DNA from: Monodelphis domestica
Lineage: Eukaryota > Chordata > Mammalia > Didelphimorphia > Didelphidae
Direction of reading: 5' to 3'
Assembly (NCBI RefSeq): GCF_027887165.1
Contig: NC_077232.1
Span: 15,463,255-15,527,254, forward strand
Length of the DNA stretch: 64,000 bases
In this document: positions 34,943 through 47,963 of the stretch, one piece after another
Position numbering within the stretch: position 1 is the stretch's first letter
Layout of the letters: each line of letters starts with the position of its first letter
Notes under the pieces: model-generated
The model's input: the letters and a program-made list of their open reading frames with translations, nothing else
Databases searched by the model: none
Told to the model about the DNA's origin: nothing
Position numbers and translations under genes: made by a program

Positions 34943-35917
34943 TCAAATCTTAATACTATCTTCTTGGGGGAAAATTACTCTTTTGATTATCCTACAGAGT
35001 GCAATTTTGATTTTTGTGTTTCTCAGACTATAGATTATGGGGTTCATGAATGGTGGCAATATTGTATAGATCATTGAAATCAGAAGATTCTGGATTGGTG
35101 ATGTGTCTGATAATGGACCTAGGACTGTGATCACAGCAACAAGAACAAGTAATAATAAGACAATCAACTGAGGAGAACAGGTGGACAAAGCTTTGTAGCG
35201 TCCTTCCACAGAGGGCATTTTAAGTACAGTGGAGAAGATGTAAGTATAGGATATAATTAAAAAACCAAAGCAGAATAAGAGTAAAGTTGAACCAATGGCT
35301 AGGAACACATACTCAGTATTACGAACCTCAGAACATGAGACCTTCAAGATATGAGGGATATCACAAAAAAATTGTTGGATCACATTTGATCCTGAGAAAG
35401 GTAAGTGGAACATGTTCCCTGTATGTATAGCTGAATAGAAAAAACCAGTGAGCCATGAACTGGTTGCCACACAAATGCATCGGGCTGGGGTCATTATTAC
35501 TTCATAGTGCAGAGGTTGACAGATTGCCACAAAGCGATCATAGGACATGGCAACAAGCAAAGCAACCTCTGTTGCTGCAAAGAAAATAAAGAAAAATATC
35601 TGAAAGGCACAACCAAGCAAAGAAATGGTTTGATTTTTTGTCAAGGAATTCACAATGAATTTCGGAACAGTGACTGAGATGCAGCCAACATCCAATAAAG
35701 ATAAGTTACACAGAAAAAAGTACATTGGGGAGTGAAGGTGTGGATCGGTGACAATGGCAGCAATAGTGAGAAAATTACCCATCAGGGTTGCCATATAAAT
35801 CAACAAGAATACCACAGCATGTAAGACCTGCAGCTCCCGGGTGCTGGAATATTCCATGAGGAGGAATTCCATAATGATACTGAAATTACCCATGTTTACT
35901 TGTGTCCCATAATTCAT
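34943..35917 (-). CDS. Olfactory receptor, family 14-type (unit B), 324 aa
   Basis: Seven-helix odorant GPCR, paralogue of the unit A and C genes. Motifs are in the same positions: GN (47-48), PMYFFL (64-69), Cys103, MSYDRFVAIC (124-133), FFCDIPH (near 183-189), KALSTC (242-247) and PPFMNPIIYSLRN (288-300). The N-glycosylation site is NFS at 11. There is no internal stop, and the tail is about 4 residues longer than in unit A. It differs from both paralogues in TM6 (a leucine-rich LIVLLLLVLV segment) and in TM5. These parts line the ligand pocket in ORs, so tuning may differ; that is inference. Confidence 0.95.
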   Translation of the reverse strand: MNYGTQVNMGNFSIIMEFLLMEYSSTRELQVLHAVVFLLIYMATLMGNFLTIAAIVTDPHLHSPMYFFLCNLSLLDVGCISVTVPKFIVNSLTKNQTISLLGCAFQIFFFIFFAATEVALLVAMSYDRFVAICQPLHYEVIMTPARCICVATSSWLTGFFYSAIHTGNMFHLPFSGSNVIQQFFCDIPHILKVSCSEVRNTEYVFLAIGSTLLLFCFGFLIISYTYIFSTVLKMPSVEGRYKALSTCSPQLIVLLLLVLVAVITVLGPLSDTSPIQNLLISMIYTILPPFMNPIIYSLRNTKIKIALCRIIKRVIFPQEDSIKI

Positions 35918-35948
35918 ATTGAAATAACATCAGTGGTGGATACAAGAT

Positions 35949-35967
35949 TCTAAAAGAAGAGAGAAAA
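35949..35967 (-). promoter_or_regulatory. Splice acceptor upstream of the unit B OR start codon
   Basis: On the minus strand a T/C-rich tract (TTTTCTCTCTTCTTTTAG) has its AG at 35951-35950, giving 32 nt of 5' UTR, the same distance as in units A and C. Confidence 0.75.
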
Positions 35968-36490
35968 TAAAAACACCTAAATACAGAGAAAATTCAGGAA
36001 CTATTCATTCAACACTATCCATGTCGCAAGGACAATCAGCCAAATTTAAAAATCTGGATTAATGCCATGTTGGTAGTAGCACTGGCAATGATAAATATGG
36101 ACACCATGTCCTAGAGCAGATGCCTGGTAACTCTAGAAAATTTTTAAAGATATATAAATATGTGTCCAAATACAAAAGAAAACAGATGCATATCAGTACC
36201 AGTGCATAACTATTAAACAGCTCAGTTTTGACAATATATTTTTCCCAAAGATATAAAAGAATGATTGAGTAGCATATTTCATGAAGGGAATATGTTTTTA
36301 GCTCAATGGAGTTATCAGAGCCTTTGAAAATTTGAGTTCAGAAAGTGATTCAAAGCAAAACACATCACAGATCTGGACTCTGAGTCAACTCGTCAATGGG
36401 ACTCTTTTGAAGAAATCATATTTAAGTATTATAGGAAAATAGTTAAATTTGCATTTTTCTAAAATATTTATACTGGCTCTTATTTAGTAA
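35968..36490. repeat. Unit B OR upstream flank
   Basis: It aligns with 17467-17955 and 59353-59890. No gene. It is interrupted by a solo LTR at 36495. Confidence 0.7.
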
Positions 36491-36494
36491 GTAC

Positions 36495-36850
36495 TGTAAA
36501 AAATGGACTCAAATACAGGACTACAATCCCCTCGAGCCTTTGCTCCACTTCCCCAGAATGCCTTGTAATCTCACCTGGGCAGAGATCGAGAAGGTATTTA
36601 AGCTGATTCAAAGGCTTTTGAGGGGTCTCCCTCTCTTGGATGTCCTTTTGGGGCAGATGTGGCATTTTTTCATAATGTAGGTGAGGTTGTGTCTAGGCCA
36701 CTCTATGGCCTGGACACGTGTTTTTTATCCTGTATTTTCTTTAATCCTTAATCTTCAATAAACCTCAAAAAAATATAATAGTCCTTGCAGAGAGAAACTA
36801 ATTCCTACCTGCCTCAGTCTCCCCGTCTCCCCTAAATTTTAATCTTTACA
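36495..36850 (+). mobile_element. Solo LTR, class I ERV-like, 356 bp, 4-bp TSD
   Basis: Third member of the 3415 and 33368 family and strand. It is flanked by GTAC at 36491-36494 and 36851-36854. The empty site is seen in unit C near 59890-59900 and in unit 0 near 1576. It ends TCTTTACA and has AATAAA near the 3' end. Confidence 0.92.
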
Positions 36851-36854
36851 GTAC

Positions 36855-37085
36855 CTAAGAAATATTTTTAAGTTGAATTAAATGATATACGTGACCATAG
36901 TCTCTATTTCCAAGTTTTGTTAGTGGCATTATAGGATAATGGAGAGAAAGCAATTTTAGTTTTAGGAGCATTGGACTTAAATTTTTTCTCACAAATTTTC
37001 AGAATTTTGAATAAATCACATTTTTTCTCTCAAAAGTTCACATTCTTCATCCATAAACTCAAGATAATGGTAAGTGCTTACTTCT
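36855..37085. repeat. Unit B upstream flank
   Basis: It aligns with 1590-1790 and 59900-60110. No gene. Confidence 0.65.
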
Positions 37086-37775
37086 TTCCCATGAACTTAC
37101 TCAAAAAAATTCCAATGAACCTTTAAGAATATCCAATCATATCTCAATCACCCTCATTCTGGTGCTAATGCATCTTTTCTAAATGGCTATAGCTGTGTGT
37201 ATTCTTCAGTTACAACATTTTGTAAACTCACACACTATTCATCTTTTTTTCTGCACAAAAAAAATTATATAAGTTCCTTGAGTTCTGTAATTCAGTGGAA
37301 ATTCCCAATAATTATATGACCATTAGTCATTCCTGTAATAGTCATCCCAGAGTAGTTGTCTGCACATAACATCTATGATCATTGTTTCCCTTGTAATTGT
37401 TAAAAGCCCCATTCTTAATCACTGCTCTGGTAGTTTTGATTAATTTTGAGGTTGATAATAACCATCCACAGGGTTACTCTTTGAGACATGAATTGTCTTA
37501 CCAGTCACCTTGTTTTGGCCCCAAATTGCCAAAACTGATGTGAGTTGAGAATGAGCCCCTAAAGGATATTACGTGGATAAATATTTAATGAGGGGGGTAA
37601 AAGAGGTTTGTTTATAATAATTGATAATGACAGTCTCAGAAATAGCATCTTAATCATAAAATATAAAAGGAAAATACTTTAGAAATTTCCTCTTTTATAG
37701 AAGTAGGTACCCTATTCTTTCTCTTTGGTATTTCCATTCCTAAAGTCTTCCCAGACAAAACCCAGATTTGTTGTT
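37085..37775. other. Unit B-specific stretch of about 0.7 kb, unassigned
   Basis: Units 0 and C have a different, shorter sequence of about 180 bp between the same flanks (1790-1985; 60110-60310). There is no open frame of note and no recognisable repeat ends. It may be an old retroelement. Confidence 0.4.
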
Positions 37776-40572
37776 CTTGAAATATTTCAATCTCTTTGAT
37801 TTGCTAATCAGTCAATGATCAAATCTTTGCCCATTTACCTATTTGCTTCTTCTAATCCTCATAAAAAAGTCATAATGAGTAAGTAGCTACTACAAGACAT
37901 GGGAACAGATATCTCATTTCTGATAAAGTTGACAATTGTCTCTTTGGATATCTTAGCATATCGCCTGGTTCCTAGAAGGTAATGAATATTTCTATATAGT
38001 AGACTGACCACTGTTTACAACAAACAGTCCCCTAATTGTTTTTTTCTCTTTTATATGACAGTTGTGTTTTCTCTAGTATTTGTGATGCCAATTTTCTTTC
38101 CTTAGAAAGAGTTTCCCTTGGTGTTAGCATAAATGTCTTGCCAGAGACAGTGCAAAGAGTATAGAACTTAGCCTGTGAATATCTTGGCATAAAATCCAAT
38201 TGTTTCAGTATCTACCTATTTTGCCCTCTTTCCAAATCTTCCATTTAGTTCATTCCACTTCTTACCCTTTTCCTTATAAGAGCCCAGCATATGCCAAATT
38301 AGGGGAAAATAGGTAATCTGTAAGGAACCAACTCACCCCAACCTCCATGATTCCTGTAATCACCATATACATTGTTTTTTGGCAAGAGACTGATTTGAAT
38401 TATTAGTTGTTATGTTGGTAAACTGCTATATAAAACATAGTAAAATTAGTATATTGCTTTTAAATAGATGTCTACTTACCTTTCAAAGAAGATAAAATAT
38501 ATTCCCCTATTTTCCCAAAATTTATTAAACTATTTTGTACATAAATTGAGCAAAATATAAAAAAGATTTTCATGTGGCCAAATTTTTTATTTTTTAAGTC
38601 AATTAATTCAATAAATGCTTTTGAATTGTTATGTTCAAGTAACATGGGAAGATAAATTTCAGCTTGAATGTATCTAATCAGAATTGTTTTTACACCTTTT
38701 TATGAATATTTACTTTTTCATCTTGAACAACTGATCAGGTATGAAGTATTTTTTGCATCAACAAGTGAGAATCAAGAATAGTTTGGGAGTGGATCTCTCC
38801 AAAACATAATTTTGCTATAAAATCTTACCTTTTTCATCATTCTCTAAACCCCAACTCATCATTGTGTACCCACACATCCAGAAGGCATCCATCCTAAAAA
38901 CTCCACACAAGGTCACAGATTCCTGTCCAACTTTTCTGAACATTTTTTCTACTTGTGAAATAAAATTCCCAATCAATTTCTAAGCAACTACATCTGATTT
39001 TATTATTTACAATATCCACCCTACTTTGTTACCTGGATCCCAATGAATTCACTTACTCCTGCCTAAATGTATATAAACACATAGAAACAGGGGAAAAAAA
39101 CAGTATGATCAAGTTTAACAAGTCCTGAAGCAGAATAATATGGCATATATTCTATTCTAATCTCTGATGTTTACTTAATGTGCGACTTTGGTCAACTCAT
39201 TTAGTCTCCATGAGATTCATGTTCCTTCTCTATAAGATAAGGAAAATCAAATTATTTCTGATGTACCATCTGTCTCAAATTGTATGACTTATAAACTTGT
39301 ATTATGTTTGGAAGGATATGTTTTTGGCATAGCATTTAATAGCTGGGAGAAGTATATAATATCAGCAAGGAGACCTAACTTCTTTTTAAAGTCAATAGAT
39401 GGGAAGGAACCTTGATATTTTGTGCATCTTATGCACATAACCATAACCATTTTTATTTTCTAAAATGCCAAAATGGAAACCCTGATGACTATTTCAGGCT
39501 CTTAAAATGGGAAAGTTTTCAAAATGTTTTGAGCCTTCCTAAGAAATGGTCAAAGAATCATGGAAGATCTGGATGAATATGATTTCTCACTATTAAGATA
39601 TGACTTTCAAATGGAATCACAAGATCATACTCATTATTCCTAGGGATATTAGCTGTCATTTGGTCCATTACCTAATTTTGATTCCACATACAGAAATATA
39701 TCAATTCTTTAGTGTAGCATAAGTTAGTATTTAACAAACAGCCTCTCACTTCATATATCCAGATTCTAAATTTAATACTTTGTCTTCTTGGTTTGCAGTA
39801 AGATATGGTCACAATTAGTTTCTATGAATCTTCACATATTTCTCTTGGGTATAACTGGAATGAGGGATAATATCATGAACAAGAAAGAAGATCAGTGTTT
39901 TATTATTTGTAGTAACAATATTTTAAAATTATTTTCATAATTTTAAATAAAAACTGATTTGAAATTACCATTGGTCTGTTGTATGTTGTCTTACAGATGG
40001 TACTTAACCTTCTCTAAAAGGGGTTTCATCACTAAGAACACCTTAAAAATCTCTTTCAAGTGAATGTATAACCTTCCTTTTTCATATCTTTGTTCTTAAT
40101 CCTGCATTTATTAATTTAATAAATCAATATTTAATATATTATTTATTTTAAATAACACAATCAATCACATACATTTGCAGTTTGTACCATCAAAAAAGTT
40201 TCCTCCTGTCTTATCTAAATCATTTTGATTATTTTTTAGATTATTGTTCTGAGTTTTTTAGAATGTATAATTCTGGAACACAGGGGATATATAATTTAAG
40301 GCCAAGCAAAAAAGTTCTGAGGCATTAAAAATGGTAAAATTTGATTCATAATTGCCATGTATACATATATCTAATCATTTTATACTCAAAACAGAAGATA
40401 ACTTCAGTATTTTGTATATATTCTTCCATAAAGTAGTAGTGACAATAATAATTTTATTATGCTGATAATTGATGTATTAGATAACAAAGACTATCTTTCT
40501 TTTTCTTATATATCCCAAGACTTTGCACAGTGATATTTCAAATAAGTTCATTGATTAATTGATAATAAATTA
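37775..40572. repeat. Unit B upstream flank, long block
   Basis: It aligns with 1985-3022 and 4019-4230 (unit 0) and 60310-63714 (unit C). It includes a MIR/THER-like SINE at about 39140-39290. It lacks the 0.6-kb insert that units 0 and C share. No gene. Confidence 0.75.
39140..39290 (+). repeat. MIR/THER-like SINE
   Basis: It has diverged 'gactttggtcaact...tttagtctc' and 'cctctataagataagg' words. It is shared with unit C (about 62285-62420), so it predates the duplication. Confidence 0.55.
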
Positions 40573-40785
40573 GTAGCTAGATTGACAGGGGTGAAGTCAG
40601 GAGACTAATATGACCTCATATACTTCTTGCTGTATGGCTGAGTAAATCACTTTGCCTCTTTGTCTTAGTTCCTCATCTATAAAATGAACTAGAGAAAGAA
40701 ATGACAAATGAATCCAGTATTTTTTTGTCAAGAGAACCCCAAACTGGGTTCTGATGCTTCAGACAAGATGGAAATGATTGAGCTT
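40573..40785 (+). repeat. tRNA-type SINE, copy in unit B
   Basis: Orthologous in position to 20066-20303 and 63715-63925. The 117-codon open frame at 40708-41061 begins inside it and is an artefact. Confidence 0.78.
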
Positions 40786-42390
40786 CCACAAAATGTTAAC
40801 AGAAAAGGAAGTTATCAGAAGACCAAAAACTCATCTGGGAAGGAAACTTTACAACTATATTGCAACTGGATTGCATTCTTAGTTACCTGCAGTCCTGAGA
40901 AGTTGTGTGACTTGCTCATTGCCTCAAATATAGGTTGTGTAAAAAACTTGTATTTAAACCCGAGACTTTCCTCCTTTAATCTTTCCAGTCACTTGTATGC
41001 TACTTCTAAAATAAAAACATTGATGGTAGCATTAATGTTAATGATAATAAAGCAGCAATAGTTATTTTAATGATAAGGTATAGGTTCTTAATAATTTAAT
41101 CTTTTCAAAATGCTTTCTTCAGTAGAATTCATTTCATCTGATATTCCTCATAACTCTGTGAGATTTTATCCCATTTTGTTAAATGAAAACAAGAAGGTAA
41201 AAAGACATAAAGTGTGAGCATTAGAACTATTCCTGAAATCTCCTTATTCTTTCTAAAATCATTTGTGCAATAATATCATCTGGAACTGTAAGTTTCAAAC
41301 TTGCAATGCAAATACTTTGAGAAATTTAACCACATCCCTTTGCCCAATTTCACTTGGGAACAACATTGTACATTGACAATTACCTGATACAAAGGTGATC
41401 TCTGTCTAAATGTGTTAGGATAGTAATAATAATAGAAACCATAACAGCAAAAATAATAAAAACAATTAAAACAGACTTATCAGAATCAAATCCTCCAGGG
41501 AAACCAGTTAGAGACTACAGATTTTATGCACATTTTTTGGAGAAGAACCTGAGGCTCAAAGAGATTAAATTATTTCCCTGTGCCCATGCATCTACTGTTG
41601 ATGAAGATTCAGATTGAGGTTTTCCTTGTTATACAGGTAACACAGCAAATCACCTAAGTGTACCAACACTGGTAGAGATCAAAATCAGGAGACTGAACTC
41701 ACAACAATCAATTAAGCAAAATGACCAGTCATTTTGGAAATCTAAAAAAATACATATGAATAATCTCTCCATTTTCATACACATACATATACATATATAT
41801 ATATTATAAATTCATTAATATGTATATGCATAGGTGTTTATAAATAATATATAGTTATGGGAATGTATATAGATGTTTCCCTTACCTATTTGTAGGGACT
41901 AGACAGAATCCAGAGTATGCTTTCCTCCAATAAATCAATTCTGTTCTCATTTAGAGTTTCATAGAAGGGGAGCTGAAACTAAATCATGTGAAGCTTTTGA
42001 ATTTGATTAAATGCTGATGATTTTTAGATGAGGAGAAATATACTACCAAATGACCTTCAAGGGAACCCCTTCCTGAAGTCCCCAGAGAAGCCAGAGTGGT
42101 TATCCTTCCTTATTAGTAAGAAATTCTCTGACCTTTCCCTTGAGTACAATTAGATAAGGCACACATTAATTATAAATAACATGGGGAAATGACATGTCAA
42201 GTATAATTCATCAATAGTCTATGCAGGACTTACATGTGATGTTTGAGCTTGTAAAAATGTAAAACCATTATATTTGTTTTGTCTCAAATGCATTTTTGTC
42301 TAATGATTTTTATCTTTGTTGAGTTGAAAGAATAAATTATAAATCCACACATTAAGGGTAAAAGTATGGTTGGACTGAATAGATAAAGTG
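40785..42390. repeat. Unit B upstream flank, continued, with MIR-like pieces
   Basis: It aligns with 20303-21650 of unit A. MIR-like fragments lie at about 41085-41270 (missing in A) and 41520-41645. No gene. Confidence 0.65.
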
Positions 42391-42944
42391 TGTTCACTGA
42401 AATTAATTACTCAAGTCAGAATGACTTTGATGGTAGTTGATTTATAAATTGAAAGAGTGAAAGTATGGAAAATGAGAGAGAGAGAGAGAGAGAGAATTAT
42501 TCCAGCATAATCCAAACTGGGCAGGGCTTCAGAGGCCTCAGAAAAGGGGGCTGGAGGGGTAAAGGAAAATTAAAATAGGATTCTAACCACAAGGCCTTCC
42601 CTAAGATGAGTGACCTCTCTGGAAGCTATTCCTTCAAGGAAAACCTAGGAAAGGGAGTCAGCCTTTGCACTCACCCATGTAGCAGTTCAAAGAAAAGCAG
42701 TCTGAGCTCTCAAGTTTGACTTGACACTTCCTGTGTCTTCCTTCCACTTTTACATGGACAAATGGCAGCTTAAACTTTGCTTTAAACTGCCCAGGAGGCA
42801 GTCAATTGCTTTTGATTTACAACTTCCTAGTACATGTGGATCATAGAACTCCCTATACACCACTTAAGGATTAAATGGAGGTGTATACATACCTGATGGC
42901 TAAAATCTAATGAATAAATAGGGGAGATTAATCTCGTCTTCACA
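42391..42944 (-). mobile_element. Solo LTR of the gag-type ERV family
   Basis: On the minus strand it starts TGTGAAGACG at 42944 and matches the LTR at 45003-45538 through its length (the 'gtgtatacat' word and the 'agtcagcctt' word, plus-strand reading). It includes a (GA)n run at about 42474-42495. It interrupts unit flank that is continuous in unit A (near 21655). The left end is approximate. Confidence 0.75.
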
Positions 42945-43330
42945 GTGTATTGTGAATGTACATCCTTTTCTTTGTGTATATGTATAATGATTGAATTGTG
43001 TTCTTATTACTCAAAAAGAGAGGAAAAAAATTATATTAATCTGTTGGAATCAGTGTATTTGTCCAGCTGTGACTCATCAGACCCTTTTGAGTTAGCTGAA
43101 CCAGAACTACATGTAAAAACTGCCAATATGAACATTTATAATGAAGATTATTTTAAATGCACACATCTCATGTTCTTTTGAACTACTTCAGGTATACTTT
43201 GCTCATACAATGTGAGCATTCAATGCTCACTGGTCCTGTGCCAATGTCTACCTTGTCTCAAAGATGATACCAGAGTTTCAGCATTTCATCAAAGAAAATA
43301 TAATCCTATGTACATAATATGTATAGGCAT
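42945..43330. repeat. Unit B end block
   Basis: It aligns with 21660-22030 of unit A. Homology then jumps to internal L1 sequence, indicating a deletion at the unit boundary. The 78-codon open frame at 42945-43181 is not kept in unit A. Confidence 0.65.
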
Positions 43331-44995
43331 AGTCATAGTCTTTTTAGCAGAGACAACACAATGAAAAAGAGAAGACAATAAACATAATAAAATAGGATGA
43401 GCTCACCTATAAAATCAAACTATTAGAAGAATAGATTAGAGTCTAGAATTGAATATTTTGTCTACAAGAAAAATCCTTGAAATGGTTTACAAAGCAATCC
43501 TAATAGGGGATCTCAATTTTCTCTTTAAGATCTAGCTAAATCTAACCATAACAAAATAAAAAATAAAAAGTTAAGAAGACAAGTAGAATTTTAGAATAGT
43601 GGCATAATAGAGTTGTCTGGAGAAAATTCAATGTGAATAGAAAGGTGATTACTTTTTTCTCAGCTGTACATAGACTTTTGCAAAAATTGATCATGTATTA
43701 GGCATAAATGACTCACAAACAAATAAAGAAAACCAACATTCCTTTTGGAAAATAATGCAATAAGATTACATATAATAAAGGCTTCTTGAGGTATAGGGTA
43801 AAAAGTAATTATAAAGTAAATGATCTAATCCTTGAAAATGAGTGGATAAAAGAACAAATCTGTGAAACAGTATTTCACATAGAATAAGAATGACAATGAA
43901 ACAACATAGCAAAATATATGAGATAATAAAAAGGAGCACTTAGGAGAAAATGTATAGCCCTAAATGATTACATAAGTTAAAATGTGGAAGGATAAATGAA
44001 TGAATGAGATATTCAAGTTTAAAAAATAGAAAAAGAAATAATTGTAAATCCTCAATTAAATTCTAGAATAAAAATCTTGAAAACCCAAAGAGAGATTAAT
44101 AAAACTGAAATTTTAAAGATATTGAACTAATGAACAAAACTAAGATCTAGTATTGTGAAAAACCTAACAAAATAGGTAAACAATTCATTATTTTTATTTA
44201 AGAAAAAAGCAGAAAACCAAACTATCAGCATCAAAAATTAAAAGGGTGAATATACCACCATAAAGATGACATTAAAAGAATTATTAGGTGATATTTTGAC
44301 AATTATGTGGCAATACAACTGAAAAAATAAAAGAAATATTTAAATGTCTATAATACTCTAAATTATATAAATTTCTGAGACCAAAATAATAAAAAATTAT
44401 ATATTTAAATAATTATTTTGAAAAATGAAATTAAAATAAGCCAGTAATAATAAGGTTTCTACATGGAAAGTTAGGAGGGAAGGAGAAAACATAAATTATA
44501 AAATGTCAGAAACCGAACATTAAAAATTGTATCTCTATCAGCACAGGGAAATTCACAGATTGACCATATACTGGGACATAAAAAGATTGCAAACAAATGC
44601 AAAAAGCAGATATAATAAATAAAACCTTTTCAGTTCATAATGCATTAAAAATCATAAATAGTAAGGGTACATGGAAAAGCAAAACAAAAATTAATTGGAA
44701 ATTAAATAATATGATTCTCCAAAATTGCTTAGTTAAAGAAAAGTCTATAGAAATAATTAATGATTTCATTGAAAAAGAATGACAATGAGTAGAAATCATA
44801 TCAAAATCTATGGAATGTAGCCAAAGCAGTACACAGGGGAAAATTTATATCCCTAAGGGCATATATTAACAAATTAGAGAGGAAAGAGGTCAATGAATTG
44901 GGCATACAAATAATAAAAAAAAAACTAGAAAGAGAACAAATTTAAAGTCCCCAGATAAAAAATGAATTGAAAATCCTTTTAATTTAATTTCTAAA
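43331..44995 (+). mobile_element. L1 ORF2 fossil in a truncated extra unit
   Basis: The plus strand aligns with 23070-24300 of unit B. From 44540 it reads recognisable ORF2 (44597-44782: a TFSxHNALKIINSKGTWKxK type segment and NWKLNNMILQN, between endonuclease and RT). It lies before an ERV and a second unit leader, so it is a remnant of another duplicated unit. Confidence 0.75.
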
Positions 44996-45002
44996 TCCCA
45001 AT

Positions 45003-47340
45003 TAAATACTCAAGTCAGAATGGAATTTTATGATGGTTTATTTACAATACAAGGAAGAAATTAAGAATGAGAGAGATAGGGAAAAGGGAACTGAACTGCT
45101 CCAGCCTAGGCTTTGCCAGATAGGAGTTCAGAGGCCTTGGCCAAGGGGCCTCTCCAGAAAGGCAAGGGAAAAGGGAGTCAGCCTTAACACTCACCACATG
45201 ACCATCTAAAATGAAAGTAGTCTGAGATCTCACACTGAGCTTCTCCAGGGTTGAGGTCCAGGGCCAAACCAACAAAAGGTCTATCTCATAGGAAGTGACA
45301 TGAAATATAAAGGCAGTTCTTTACATCACTTCCTGTTCCTCACATGTACTAATGTTTGCTTAAGCTTGGCTTAGGACAGCCCAGGGGGTCAGTCAGTCGT
45401 TTCTGATTTATCACTTTGCTAGCACATGCCAGTCATAGGCCTTCCTCCCCCACACTTAATCCTTAAGTGGGGGTGTATACATTCCTTGTTGCTGGAATTC
45501 TAAAGACTAAGTAGGTTGGAGTAAAACTAAAATTCACAATCCCCCCTGTTGATGATTGGCGATCTAGTCTCCCCAATTGATCACTAAACATAATCTTCTT
45601 GTAACTCAAAAATCTTCTAACTACAGGTGCATACAAAATTTTATCTTCTTTATCTTTTATCTAAGAGGAAACTACAATAGTTAGAGAAAGAGGGAAATTG
45701 AAGAGAGAGAGCTAGCAAAACCAAAGTTTTTCTGGGCACATTGACAAAAACCAATTAGGGGGCAGTGGCCTTTTGGCATAAGAGTGTACATTCAAAATAA
45801 ATGTTCAATAAACCACACCCAAAATTCATTATGGATCTTCCTGATGTAGTATAGGTTTTTCATGCATCTTTCTGCAAACAGTTCATTTTATGGATTTTAG
45901 GAGTTAGCAAGCTTCTTTCCTTCAAGATCTTTCTCAAACAAAAAATTTTAAATCTTGTATTTTTATGAAAATATAATCCTCCATGAAGTGGGTGTTGAGA
46001 AACACCCAGTTTAGCTCAGTATGCGTAGTTGAGTTATGGGGGTGTATGAGTCAATTATGAAAAGAAGAGGAAAAAAATTAAAAATGGAAGAAAGTTAAAC
46101 TTTGGGGAGAAAGAAAAAAAAATCAAAATCAAAGTCAAAATATCAAAATCTATATACATAAAATTTTGAGCAAACAAGAATAAAATTATAATAGGCCCTT
46201 GTATTAGGATCCATGAAATCATTAATCAGTTCTTCTTCTTTGTTTCCTTTTGAAACATACATGGTAGCAGTTTTTTCTCAAATCATCAAGATCCATTTCA
46301 GGCCACCTTGGGCAATGAGTTCTAAAATAATCGTTGATCACTTTGTAAGAGTTATTGACAAAGTGTCTTCTAATTTGTCTTATGTAATTTTCTTTAGAAA
46401 GGTCAAAATCTTGGTATTGACTCCCAAACTTAATGAGTCTATCCACACATCTGGAGGGTGTCTCATCCTCATTTTGCTTAAGTTTTTTTTTTTTAAATTA
46501 GGTCCATTTATCTGTGCTTTCAGTGCACTCTTTCATAGCAGTGAGAATGCCCTCCCTATAACAATATAGTTGTAAATGATCATCAGAGTCCTTATAGTCC
46601 CATTTGGGATCTTGAGATGGCCAGTTTGCTGCATTGAGCCCCTGGACTTTATTGACATAAGAAATTATTTTATTTTTCTCAGGTTCTACTCCAGCCTGGA
46701 GTAGATTTTCAACATCTTTATAAGATGGATTAAGCTGGAAAAATATGTCTACCATCTTTTTCATTATCATAAAGGGATTTTGTTCATATGTGGGAACATT
46801 TCATGTGAATTCATTTATGTTTTGGGGAGCAAACAGTATGTGGTGCCTTAGAGTCATCCCCATTGTCTCCTATTCTGGGTACTTCTCTTAGGGGGAAAAG
46901 GCCATGAGTTGAATTTGATAAGGGAAGTCAGTTTGATTAGAAATACTTTTTTTAGAAGGATATGATTTCCTTAGGGCTGGAATTGATTTTGGGGTGAGAA
47001 AAGGAAAGGAATAGGAGAAACTGGGGTTTTAAGAGAAGCTGGAATTTCAGGAGAAGGGTCTTGAGAAGTAAGTTCAGCCAAGAGTTGCAGACCACAAGAG
47101 AAACAGTACTACAACTGAGCTATAGGAGATGTGTCTTCCATCTCCATTTTGGGGAAGGATTTTCCTCATTTAGAGATTCAGAAACTGGCTTGTAAAAGTC
47201 AGACATGTTTTGGGTGGGGTCAGTATTTGCCATTTTTCCCTGGAAGAAGTATTTTAAAGTATTTAATTGGTTTTATATGTCTGCCTGCATTTTAGCTCCA
47301 ACTATTCACTAGGCACAATTTCTTGTTATGACATTCATTT
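45003..47340 (-). mobile_element. ERV fossil with gag-like region and 3' LTR, no pol or env
   Basis: The 3' LTR is at about 45003-45538 (minus-strand start TGTGAATTTTAG), directly preceded by a polypurine tract (AACAGGGGGGA on the minus strand). Upstream lie about 0.7 kb of non-coding sequence shared with the copies at 5.1-5.9 and 48.3-49.0 kb, then a gag-like coding region from about 47230 down to 46222. The gag-like region has a short M-A-N-T-D-P-T start and capsid-like segments rich in W, Y and K. It is broken and has no 5' LTR here. No pol or env lies between gag and the 3' end, so the family looks non-autonomous. Confidence 0.7.
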
Positions 47341-47905
47341 TTCTATCTGAAGATTATATTTAGAAAATCATTTAAGTATAGAAATCTCCCATAGCTAACA
47401 GTAAAATACAAGGAGATGGAGATAAGACAAATATATGAGATGATAGTAGAGTTGTAGGTTAAGAGAAGTGGTGGCCAGCAAACTAGACTTTTGAGCAGGG
47501 ATAAAAAGATAAAAAAAGAGAAATATAATAAGCATAAGAAAATGAAATGGAGAGAAATACATAATCATACATAAAATATAATAATAAATACTATATAAAT
47601 ATGAATGGGATGAGCATATTTATAAAGCTGAAACTGAGAGAAGGCTGTATTAGAGACTATAATCCAATAGTACACTATTTACAAGAAACATCCTTGAAAG
47701 AGAAACACAGAGGAGCTGGAGTAGAATCTGTTATACTTCAATTGCAGTAAAAGGAAACTATAGAAATCATGATCTCTGAAAATCAAAATCAAAATATACC
47801 TCATTGAGAGAAATAATTACTTGAGAAAAACTACTGGGAAAATTGGAAAACAGTTTGGGAACAAGCAGTTCTGGATCAATATCTCACACTCTATACTTTA
47901 AAAAG
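47341..47905 (+). mobile_element. Unit C leader edge and L1 ORF2 fossil scrap
   Basis: The first 100 bp aligns with the leaders at 11080 and 22915; the rest is plus-strand L1 ORF2 (endonuclease part, then a jump to later sequence). It marks the low-coordinate edge of unit C. Confidence 0.6.
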
Positions 47906-47963
47906 GAATTCTGTGTTCTCTTTGAGTCTACACTTAAATGGCAATCTTTTATTCTCTGCCTAG

